Assembly: GCA_024684665.1 (NCBI GenBank)
Contig: JAIKWN010000051.1
Coordinates: 1-14,852 of the forward strand
Length of the DNA: 14,852 nt
From: Clostridiales bacterium
Lineage (GTDB): Bacteria > Bacillota_A > Clostridia > Christensenellales > Aristaeellaceae
Reading direction: 5' to 3'
Shown here piece by piece: positions 6,200-13,033 of this stretch. The notes below the pieces were generated by a model. The model made no database searches. It had not been told where the DNA came from and saw nothing but the letters and a program-made list of their open reading frames with translations. How positions within the stretch are numbered: the stretch's first letter is position 1; every line of letters begins with the position of its first letter. The translations under genes and the position numbers were made by a program.

Positions 6200-9100
6200 T
6201 CAAGCTCCGTCCTTTTCTTCAGGAGTCAACCCCATGCGATCCTGCAAACGCTCCATAACGCGCACCGTTTCATTCAGAAGCGCCACCGGCTGTTTCCGCG
6301 TATCATTGAAGACAAGCGTCGGCAGAGCGTCCATCCGCAGGGACAGGCGTTTGTCCAGTCCGGTAATGCAGGAAAACAGTTTTGCTCCGTCCAGTTTCGC
6401 CTCCTTTGCGAAACGCATTTCCATCGCGCCACGTTTCTGCAGAACACGGCCGACCCCAAATCGGTTGCAGATCGCCTTGAGATAGGCAACCGCGATCAGG
6501 TTCGCCACGCAAACAGGTTCTTCTCCAAAGCGATCCACAAGCTCCTCTTCCGTGTCATCCCTCTGCGAAGCAGTGGCAATGGAAGCGATGCGTTTGTAGA
6601 CATCGAGCCGCTGTTTTTCTCCTTCCACATAGGTTGCCGGCAGATAGGCGTCCACCAGAACATCCATGCGAGTTTCCAGTTCACGGTTAGCCGGTTTCGT
6701 CTCTCCCTTTGCTTCAGCTACCGCTTCATCCAGCATCTTGCAGTACAGGTCATAGCCGACATCCGCCAGATGTCCGCTTTGCTGAGGGCCAAAGATATTC
6801 CCCGCCCCCCGCAGTTCGAGATCCCGCATCGCAATGCGGAAACCGGAACCAAATTCCGTAAACTCCCTGATGGTATCCAGCCTCTGCTGCGCCTGCTCTG
6901 ACAACACCTTCCCCGGCCGGAAGGTAAAATACGCATACGCTACTCGATTGGACCGACCAACGCGCCCACGCAGCTGATACAGTTGACCCAGGCCAAACCG
7001 GTCCGCGTCATAGATGATGAGCGTATTCGCGTTCGGAATGTCGAGGCCGGATTCGATGATCGTTGTGCAGAGCAACACGTCGAACTTATGCCGGCTGAAA
7101 TCGAACATAATGTCCTCAAGGGCGTTTTCCCGCATTTGCCCATGGGCGATGCCAATCCGCGCCTCCGGAATCAGTTGGGTCAGCGCCGCATAGCAGCGCT
7201 CGATCGAATCCACCCGATTGTACAGGAAGAAGACCTGCCCTCCCCTTCGGATCTCCCGGAGGATCGCGTCCCGTACGATACCATCCCGGTACTCCATTAC
7301 ATAAGTCTGCACCGGATGACGCGCCTGAGGCGGGGTTTCCAGCAGGCTCATGTCCCGTACGCCGATCATGGACATGTGCAACGTCCGGGGAATCGGCGTC
7401 GCCGAGAGTGTGAGTACGTCTACTGAATGCTTCAGATTCTTGATGGTCTCCTTGTGGCCGACACCAAATCGCTGTTCCTCGTCCACGATCAGAAGGCCCA
7501 GATTGTGAAAAACCACATCCTTTGCCAGCAGTCGATGTGTGCCGACAATGATGTCGATGCGTCCTTCAGAAAGCCGTTTCAGAGTTTCCTTCTGCTCCTT
7601 CGCCGTGCGGAATCGGGATAGAACCTCGCATTCGACCGGGAATCCCTCCAGTCGGTAGAGCAGCGTCTGATAGTGCTGCTGCACGAGGACGGTGGTCGGT
7701 GCAAGGATCGCCACCTGTTTCCCGCTCATGACAGCTTTAAAAGCCGCCCGAAGGGCAACCTCTGTCTTTCCATATCCTACGTCGCCGCAAAGCAGTCTAT
7801 CCATCGGCCGCTCGCTTTCCATATCTTGCTTGATTTCCTCGATGGCACGGATCTGATCCGGCGTCTCCTCATACGGAAAACTTTCTTCGAATTCCATTTG
7901 CCATGGAGTATCCTTGGAGAATGCGAATCCACGGTCGTTCTGCCTGTCTGCGTACAGGCGCACCAAATCAAACGCAAGAGCCTGCAGGCTCTCCCGCGCC
8001 TTCTTTTTCTGCTTCTCCCAGTCTTTTCCGCCAAGATGGGAAAGCTTCGGCGGCGCACTCTCGCCGCTGCCGATGTACTTCTGGATCCGATCGAAGTGAT
8101 CAACCGGGATATACAAAACGTCGGTACCAAAATAGCGGACCATCAGGTAATCCCGGGAAGCACCGTCTGTGACAAGACGCTTGATGCCTTCGTATACGCC
8201 GATGCCATAGTTTTCATGCACAACGTAATCACCGACTGCCAAATCCGTGAAAGCCGAAAGCTTCCCTTTCCCGCTCCGCCTCTTCCGGCCAGCGTTCTTC
8301 GCACCATAGACATCGCTTTCAACGATCACCGCCAGATGAAGCGATGGGTATGCGAATCCACTGCTGATAGCCGTCGGATAGATTCCGCATTCCCCGGCCT
8401 CCGCCAGCCTGTCACCAGTCTCATCAAAGAAGGTGTCGATGCCTTCCTCTTCGAAGGACTGCCGCATGCGTTCGCCGCGGGCGTTTCCTCCTGAAAGGAT
8501 GATCACACGCCAGCCTGATTCCTTTCTTCGGCGCACGTCTTCGCAGAGGTCCTTCGTTCTTCCGGCAAAGCTTCCGATGGGCATGCCGCCTGCGTCGATG
8601 GAAACCGATGGGGAATAGTCTGCAAGAGTTCGCTCATCGCTTGTAAGACATACAGCGCATTCATCTTTCAGCATGCCCATAAAAGCTTCTTCTGAAAGAA
8701 GAAGCGTCTCCTGGCAGGGCAATGCTTCCCCCCTGGAATTTGCCGAAGCATAGGCGTTTTCAAAGGACTCCAACCGGTTTTCCATGCGCTGCGAAAGGGC
8801 ATCCGGTTCATCGAGAACGACCAGCGCGTCCGCAAGATAATCGAAAACGCTTTCCGTTTTTTCATATAGCAGCGGCAGGATCTGTTCCATCCGGCGAACA
8901 GATACGCCGGATTCCGCTAGGGACGCCGTTTCCTCCATGCTTTCCCGGAACCGGTCGCCCCTCTTCGCATTCAAGCGAATTTCATGCGCAGGTTCATTCT
9001 TCTCTTCATCGGAAGGGAGATCCAGCATGGCACCGGAGCGAGCTCCACCGTCATCCGTATCTTCCGAAAGAAAGGCAAGCTGCTCGCGGATTCGCTCTGC

Positions 9101-9823
9101 TGCAGCTTCTTTGTCAGTTTCGTCCGGCAGCGGCGCTTCGTTGGCGGGCAGGATATGAACGGAAGGAAGCTCGTCCTGCGAGCGTTGACTGAGCACATCT
9201 AATTGACGGATGCTTTCTATTTCGTCATCGAAATAAACGATCCGGACCGCGTGGGACAGATTCGAAGGATAGATATCCACAATCTCCCCGCGTGCGGAGA
9301 ACTGTCCCCGTCCCTCAACCTGGTATTCCCGGGAATAGCCTGCCTGCTGAAGTTTTCTCAAGAGTTCAGCCGGTGGCAAGATGAGTCCGGCCTCAACGCG
9401 GATGCAGGCAGCTAAAAAAACAGACCGGGGCGGAAGCCTGTGTAGAAGCGCGTCCACCGGCGCGACGACTGCGGCAGCCTCTCCGGAGAGCGTCATGCCA
9501 AGTGCTTCGATCCGTCGGAAGGACGCTTCTCGGCTTGCCGCCACTTCCTGATAGAAGGTCATCTCTCTACTGGGAAACAGCGCTGCCGGTTTTCCGAGAA
9601 GCGCCGCATAATCATCCTGCGCTTTCGTCGCGCTTTTTTCATTGTCCGTAAGCACAAGGAGCGGTTTTCCCATCTTACGGGCCAGCGCCGCCGCAAAATG
9701 CGCTTTCTGAGCGCCTGAAAGGTTGTATACATGCAAGCAGGAAGCCCTCTTGCGGAGCGTCTCCCGCGCTTTCCTTAAAAGATCGCTCTTCCCCAGTTCT
9801 TCAAATAAAAAAGATTGGTTCAT
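6200..9823 (-). CDS. mfd: Transcription-repair coupling factor Mfd
   Basis: Mfd is an ATP-driven DNA translocase that pushes stalled RNA polymerase off damaged templates and recruits UvrA for repair. The 1207 residues are slightly longer than the common 1150-1180. Domains in order are: UvrB-like N-terminal region (about 1-330), a variable region, the RNA-polymerase-interacting domain (about 527-600, VGDYVVHENYGIG onward), RecG-like helicase domains with Walker A GDVGYGKTE (680-688), DEEQ (781-784), SATPIPR (807-813) and QLRGRVGRS (950-958), then the C-terminal UvrA-masking domain. An acidic low-complexity stretch near 253-281 accounts for some of the extra length. The ATG at 9823 overlaps the pth stop (ATGA, 9820-9823) and has GGGGAG upstream, so it is coupled to pth, a common neighbour in Bacillota. 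Confidence 0.97.
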   Translation of the reverse strand: MNQSFLFEELGKSDLLRKARETLRKRASCLHVYNLSGAQKAHFAAALARKMGKPLLVLTDNEKSATKAQDDYAALLGKPAALFPSREMTFYQEVAASREASFRRIEALGMTLSGEAAAVVAPVDALLHRLPPRSVFLAACIRVEAGLILPPAELLRKLQQAGYSREYQVEGRGQFSARGEIVDIYPSNLSHAVRIVYFDDEIESIRQLDVLSQRSQDELPSVHILPANEAPLPDETDKEAAAERIREQLAFLSEDTDDGGARSGAMLDLPSDEEKNEPAHEIRLNAKRGDRFRESMEETASLAESGVSVRRMEQILPLLYEKTESVFDYLADALVVLDEPDALSQRMENRLESFENAYASANSRGEALPCQETLLLSEEAFMGMLKDECAVCLTSDERTLADYSPSVSIDAGGMPIGSFAGRTKDLCEDVRRRKESGWRVIILSGGNARGERMRQSFEEEGIDTFFDETGDRLAEAGECGIYPTAISSGFAYPSLHLAVIVESDVYGAKNAGRKRRSGKGKLSAFTDLAVGDYVVHENYGIGVYEGIKRLVTDGASRDYLMVRYFGTDVLYIPVDHFDRIQKYIGSGESAPPKLSHLGGKDWEKQKKKARESLQALAFDLVRLYADRQNDRGFAFSKDTPWQMEFEESFPYEETPDQIRAIEEIKQDMESERPMDRLLCGDVGYGKTEVALRAAFKAVMSGKQVAILAPTTVLVQQHYQTLLYRLEGFPVECEVLSRFRTAKEQKETLKRLSEGRIDIIVGTHRLLAKDVVFHNLGLLIVDEEQRFGVGHKETIKNLKHSVDVLTLSATPIPRTLHMSMIGVRDMSLLETPPQARHPVQTYVMEYRDGIVRDAILREIRRGGQVFFLYNRVDSIERCYAALTQLIPEARIGIAHGQMRENALEDIMFDFSRHKFDVLLCTTIIESGLDIPNANTLIIYDADRFGLGQLYQLRGRVGRSNRVAYAYFTFRPGKVLSEQAQQRLDTIREFTEFGSGFRIAMRDLELRGAGNIFGPQQSGHLADVGYDLYCKMLDEAVAEAKGETKPANRELETRMDVLVDAYLPATYVEGEKQRLDVYKRIASIATASQRDDTEEELVDRFGEEPVCVANLIAVAYLKAICNRFGVGRVLQKRGAMEMRFAKEAKLDGAKLFSCITGLDKRLSLRMDALPTLVFNDTRKQPVALLNETVRVMERLQDRMGLTPEEKDGA

Positions 9824-10425
9824 GCCTTCTCCCCACTGTTTTCCTTCTGTGCTACCGCCGGATCCTCGTTAGCAGTTCGCATGGCCGCCTCTGCCCCTTC
9901 GCAAAGCATCTGAAGCGCCGCGTCTCCTGCCCGTAAAAACGCGTCGAACTGGATTTGGCGCTCTTCAGCCGTTGTGTAATGCGAAAGCACCCAATCGGCC
10001 AGATCCCAGCCTTCAGGCTTCTTTCCGACGCCGATGCGGAGCCGGGGCAGATCCTGTCTCCCTGTCAGCCCAATTACGGAACGCATCCCATTATGCGTGC
10101 CTGCGCTTCCTGAGAGGCGCATCCTCGTCTTCCCAAGGGGCAGATCGATGTCGTCATAGATGAAAAGTGTCTCCTTCGGTTCCGGTTTATACCAGGAGAG
10201 CACTTCAGAAGCGCATTGCCCTGATAAATTCATAAAAGTCTGCGGTTTGACCAGAACGAGTTTCTTGCCCCTGTAGAATCCTTCGCCTATGAGCCCGTGA
10301 AACTGCGATTTTGTAAGGGAAATCCCGGTCTTTTCGCTGATGACATCCACAACGTCGAATCCTGCGTTATGACGGGTCCTCTGGTACTCCCGTCCCGGAT
10401 TCCCAAGGCCAATAACGATCAGCAA
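9820..10425 (-). CDS. pth: Peptidyl-tRNA hydrolase
   Basis: Pth cleaves peptidyl-tRNA released from stalled ribosomes and recycles the tRNA. I choose the TTG at 10425: GGAGG (10434-10438) sits eight bases upstream and the protein then begins like other Pth enzymes, with GLGNPG at 6-11. The ATG at 10449 would add eight residues, has no ribosome site, and lies directly after a hairpin. The resulting 201 residues have the catalytic His19 (TRHNAGF), Asn9, PQTFMNLSG (61-69), DDIDLPLG (91-98) and GTHNGMRS (109-116), with Thr where GGHNG is usual. It follows purR after 95 bases and overlaps mfd by four. Confidence 0.95.
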   Translation of the reverse strand: MLIVIGLGNPGREYQRTRHNAGFDVVDVISEKTGISLTKSQFHGLIGEGFYRGKKLVLVKPQTFMNLSGQCASEVLSWYKPEPKETLFIYDDIDLPLGKTRMRLSGSAGTHNGMRSVIGLTGRQDLPRLRIGVGKKPEGWDLADWVLSHYTTAEERQIQFDAFLRAGDAALQMLCEGAEAAMRTANEDPAVAQKENSGEKA

Positions 10426-10452
10426 GTGTGTTTCCTCCACATACAACATTTG

Positions 10453-10479
10453 GCGGGAACGCCATATTTGCATTCCCGC
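10453..10479 (-). promoter_or_regulatory. Stable hairpin in the purR-pth gap, upstream of the pth ribosome site
   Basis: Read on the minus strand, GCGGGAATGC and GCGTTCCCGC form a ten-pair stem with one U-G pair and a seven-base loop (AAATATG). The U-G pair would be an A-C mismatch on the plus-strand RNA, so the structure belongs to the purR-pth transcript. No U-run follows, so it is not a classic terminator. It lies 14 bases before the pth GGAGG. A processing, stability or translation-control element is possible; none is shown. Confidence 0.55.
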
Positions 10480-10520
10480 TTAATCTCTTAACCGATTGAT
10501 TTCCTGAAGCCATCCGCCTG

Positions 10521-11339
10521 TCAGGTGAGCCAAGGCGCGGGAACAACACGCGCCAGGCCGGATACATCGTCAACCGCCTGAGCCACCAGCAGGGACCGCA
10601 CCCCATCCAGTCGTTTTCTCTCCGGCTCCTGCGTTGATATGAGGACACAGACGCCCACGACGGTCACTGAAAACTCCCGCATCATATCAACCATTCCCCG
10701 GGCGGTTCCCCCGGCGCGCATAAAGTCATCGACGATTAACGCGCGCTGTCCTTCGCGAACCGCGCGGCGGGAGAGGCTCATCGTTTCCACCCGGCTCCCG
10801 GAACCGGAAAGATAATTGATATTTACCGCCGGTCCTTCATATACCTTGCTGCTGCGCCGGATGATTACCATTGGAACACCCAGTTCCCGAGCAGCCATCA
10901 TGGCAACCGGGATTCCTTTGGTCTCCATGGTGAGGACAAGATCCGGTTCAAGCCGATAATACTGAGAGGCAATGATCGCGCCAATGCGCTGCATCCTGTC
11001 CGGCATGGACAACAAATCGGCCATGTACAGAAATCCGCCGGGCAGCACCCGGCCGGGCATAGACAGCATCGCGGCAAGCTCTTCCGCTTCACGTCGCGCC
11101 GCCTGCACAGACGGCATCGCCCGAAAGCGGACGCCGCCCGCCGCTCCGGTCACCGTTTCCAGCTGGCCCATGCCGTTCTCGGCCAGCACACGCCGCAGGA
11201 TATCCACATCTTCGCTCATCGTTGATTTCGCGGCGCCGAATAATTCGCAGAAATACCCCAAAGTAAAAATCCGGTTGGGCGATTCCGTGAGAATGCGCGT
11301 CATCACAGCCATGCGTTCATTCCGGCGAACGTGCTCCAT
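10521..11339 (-). CDS. purR: Purine operon repressor PurR (Bacillus type)
   Basis: This is the PRPP-responsive repressor of purine synthesis and salvage genes in Bacillota, unrelated to the LacI-type PurR of enterobacteria. It has 272 residues from the ATG at 11339 (GGAGG at 11345-11349, five bases away); a TTG at 11351 overlaps that ribosome site and is unlikely. Residues 1-70 form a winged-helix DNA-binding domain (RIFTLGYFCELFGAAKST). The rest is a phosphoribosyltransferase-like domain with the PRPP-loop motif LIVDDFMRAGGT (201-212) and the VVIIRRSSKVYEG-type segment near 157-169, both hallmarks of the family. It heads the leftward cluster, and its own promoter region holds a PurBox-like site, suggesting autoregulation. 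In several Clostridia spoVG, glmU and prs lie between purR and pth; here they do not. Confidence 0.95.
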   Translation of the reverse strand: MEHVRRNERMAVMTRILTESPNRIFTLGYFCELFGAAKSTMSEDVDILRRVLAENGMGQLETVTGAAGGVRFRAMPSVQAARREAEELAAMLSMPGRVLPGGFLYMADLLSMPDRMQRIGAIIASQYYRLEPDLVLTMETKGIPVAMMAARELGVPMVIIRRSSKVYEGPAVNINYLSGSGSRVETMSLSRRAVREGQRALIVDDFMRAGGTARGMVDMMREFSVTVVGVCVLISTQEPERKRLDGVRSLLVAQAVDDVSGLARVVPAPWLT

Positions 11340-11349
11340 ACCCGCCTCC

Positions 11350-11362
11350 AAATACGAACAAT
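11350..11362 (+). promoter_or_regulatory. PurBox-like PurR operator in the purR leader
   Basis: AAATACGAACAAT matches the PurBox consensus AWWWCCGAACWWT at 12 of 13 positions (A for the first C). It would lie roughly 10-20 bases inside the purR transcript. A weaker inverted copy (10 of 13, core TTCG at 11394-11397) lies in the purR -10/-35 spacer. The arrangement would fit repression of purR by its own product. Confidence 0.5.
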
Positions 11363-11377
11363 TTCTTTGATTCTTAC

Positions 11378-11406
11378 ATTATAATTCACCTTTTTCGAAA
11401 TTTCCA
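11378..11406 (-). promoter_or_regulatory. purR promoter
   Basis: On the minus strand a perfect TATAAT (11378-11383) is preceded by a 17-base spacer and TGGAAA (11401-11406, four of six to TTGACA). A-rich tracts lie further upstream and could act as an UP element. Transcription would start near 11371, giving a leader of about 32 bases. It probably drives purR, pth, mfd, rdgB and yfcE, as I see no other clear promoter in that run. Confidence 0.65.
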
Positions 11407-11467
11407 GTCCTGCAAACGTTTTTTTCAATTTTTCTTCCGATCACCCTGCCGGAAAACAGCTCTGCCC

Positions 11468-11497
11468 TTGTCATGGAACCGGAAAACGGAGTATAAT
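11468..11497 (+). promoter_or_regulatory. murC promoter
   Basis: TTGTCA (11468-11473, five of six) and a perfect TATAAT (11492-11497) are separated by 18 bases. The start site would be near 11504, about 42 bases before the murC ATG, which has GGAGGG at 11537-11541 as ribosome site. It is divergent from the purR promoter, with the two -35 boxes about 60 bases apart. Confidence 0.7.
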
Positions 11498-11545
11498 CAC
11501 TCTGTAATTTGAATCCAGCAATTCTTCGCTGTCCTGGAGGGTACT

Positions 11546-12943
11546 ATGCAGCACATTCTTGATTATATCGGAAAGCATGTTCATATGGTCGGCATCGGGG
11601 GAAGCTCCATGAGCGGGCTTGCCGGGATGCTGAAGCAGCACGGCATACGCGTCACCGGCTCAGACTCCGTCCGTTCCTATCTGACGGATTTGCTCGAAAA
11701 AGACGGGATCCCCGTCTCGATCGGCCATCGCGCGGAAAACCTGGGAGACGCAGAGCTTCTCATCTACTCCGCTGCAATCGGGGAGGATAATCCGGAGCGC
11801 ACCGTTGCCAAGAAGAAGGGCATCCCGCAGATGGAACGGGCTACCTTGCTGGGGCAACTGATGGAGGGATACAAGCAGGCCATAAATATCTGCGGAACCC
11901 ACGGGAAGACGACCACAACCTCCATGATTGCTGAATGCCTGCTGGACTGCGGTCTGGATCCTACCGTTCACATCGGAGGGCAGCTAGACGCAATCGGAGG
12001 AAGCACCCGGCTTGGCAGCCATGACGTTTTTGTCGCGGAAGCCTGCGAATATAAAGAGAGCTTCCTGCAGTTTCATCCCACCATTGCCGTTATCACGAAT
12101 ATCGAAGAGGATCATCTGGATTATTACAAAGACTTGGATGATATTGAAAACGCCTTCCGCCGTTTTGTCTCCCTTCTCCCACCGGATGGCATCGTGATCG
12201 GCAACGGGGACGATCCTCGTGTCCGTAGCGTTCTTACTCAGCAGCCACGATGTTCCGTAACCTTCGGTTTGGCGGCGGACAACGATGTCTTCCCGCAAAG
12301 CATTACGTGGGACGATTATGGCTGCGCTTCTTTTGACTGCGTCTGCAATCAGGAAACCGTCGCTCACGTATCTCTTCAGATTCCCGGAGAATTCAATCTG
12401 CTGCATGCCCTGGCCGCCATGGCCGCCGGTATAGCAGCAAAAGCGGATCCCCAAAGAATTGCCGATTCGCTCTCCCATTTCGTCGCTCCCCATCGCCGGT
12501 TCGAACACACGGGGGATGTATGCGGCGTTGCCCTGTATACCGACTACGGACATAATCCTGCCGAAATGCGGACAGCTCTTGCTAATGCCGCCCACCGCCC
12601 GCACCATCGTCTCTTCGCCGTCATGCAGCCCCATACCTACTCCCGTGTCAAGTCTCTCTTTGGGGATTACATTCACTGCTGCGACGCTGCGGACGAAATC
12701 CTCATTACCGATATCTTTGCCGCGCGGGAAAAAGATCCCGGGGATATCCATGCAACCGACCTCGTAAATGCCATCGCGAAAACGGGGCAATCTGTTCATT
12801 ATACCCCTTCATTCGACGACGCGGAGCAATATCTCCGGTCTCACTGGGCACCCGGAGATTTGGTCATCACCATGAGCTGCGGCAACATCCACCTGCTGAA
12901 CGCACAGATCCAGAAGCACGGAGAGCAATGGCAAAAAGAATAG
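11546..12943 (+). CDS. murC: UDP-N-acetylmuramate--L-alanine ligase
   Basis: MurC is the cytoplasmic ATP-dependent ligase that adds L-alanine to UDP-MurNAc, the first amino acid of the peptidoglycan stem peptide. It has 465 residues, a normal full length. The N-terminal UDP-binding domain carries VGIGGSSMSGLA (15-26), the central ATPase domain has the P-loop GTHGKTTTT (117-125) and NIEEDHLDYY (185-194), and the C-terminal domain has HRRFEHTG (316-323), TDYGHNPAEM (332-341) and QPHTYSR (361-367). The motif that usually reads DYGHHPTE has Asn for the second His and Ala for Thr here, and the usual MGAGDI near the end is MSCGNI. The enzyme otherwise looks complete. It has its own promoter and is immediately followed, two bases after its TAG, by a group II intron on the opposite strand. 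Confidence 0.95.
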   Translation: MQHILDYIGKHVHMVGIGGSSMSGLAGMLKQHGIRVTGSDSVRSYLTDLLEKDGIPVSIGHRAENLGDAELLIYSAAIGEDNPERTVAKKKGIPQMERATLLGQLMEGYKQAINICGTHGKTTTTSMIAECLLDCGLDPTVHIGGQLDAIGGSTRLGSHDVFVAEACEYKESFLQFHPTIAVITNIEEDHLDYYKDLDDIENAFRRFVSLLPPDGIVIGNGDDPRVRSVLTQQPRCSVTFGLAADNDVFPQSITWDDYGCASFDCVCNQETVAHVSLQIPGEFNLLHALAAMAAGIAAKADPQRIADSLSHFVAPHRRFEHTGDVCGVALYTDYGHNPAEMRTALANAAHRPHHRLFAVMQPHTYSRVKSLFGDYIHCCDAADEILITDIFAAREKDPGDIHATDLVNAIAKTGQSVHYTPSFDDAEQYLRSHWAPGDLVITMSCGNIHLLNAQIQKHGEQWQKE

Positions 12944-12945
12944 TA

Positions 12946-12982
12946 ATAGGGTAGAGGGAGGGCGTTAGCCCTCGCCCCTCCC
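12946..12982 (-). ncRNA. Group II intron domain VI with bulged branch-point A
   Basis: On the minus strand GAGGGC (12973-12968) pairs with GCCCTC (12963-12958) around a TAAC loop. Below a single unpaired C (12974), GGGAGGGG (12982-12975) pairs with the 3' strand, leaving only A12952 unpaired. That bulged A is the seventh base from the proposed 3' end, matching the usual branch-point distance of seven or eight. The intron would end ...CCCTAT, with the family's AY 3' dinucleotide. Confidence 0.8.
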
Positions 12983-12986
12983 GTTG

Positions 12987-13015
12987 CACCGTACGTACCG
13001 GTCGGGTATACGGCG
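12987..13015 (-). ncRNA. Group II intron domain V (catalytic hairpin)
   Basis: CGCCGTA (13015-13009) pairs with TACGGTG (12993-12987), including the conserved G-U pair in the triad. A two-base CG bulge lies at 12995-12994, and TACC (13008-13005) pairs with GGTA (12999-12996). The triad is CGC, as in the Oceanobacillus group IIC intron, rather than the commoner AGC. The apical part (13004-13000) has a C-C mismatch around GAC and no GNRA tetraloop. Four bases separate it from domain VI. Confidence 0.8.
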
Positions 13016-13033
13016 TTACATCGCAACATGGTT

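Noticed and set aside
7673..8494. Long plus-strand open frame (273 codons) opposite mfd
   Set aside because: It lies wholly inside mfd, has no clear ribosome site and no recognisable motif; it is a shadow of mfd codon usage.
10453..10479. Hairpin before pth as an intrinsic terminator of purR
   Set aside because: No U-run follows on the minus strand and no promoter for pth is visible between it and the gene.
11984..12799. Minus-strand open frame (271 codons) opposite murC
   Set aside because: It is fully antisense to a conserved gene whose motifs are intact on the plus strand, with no family resemblance.
12946..12982. The GC-rich hairpin after murC as murC's terminator
   Set aside because: On the plus strand it is not followed by a U-run, and its unpaired A and position after domain V fit intron domain VI.
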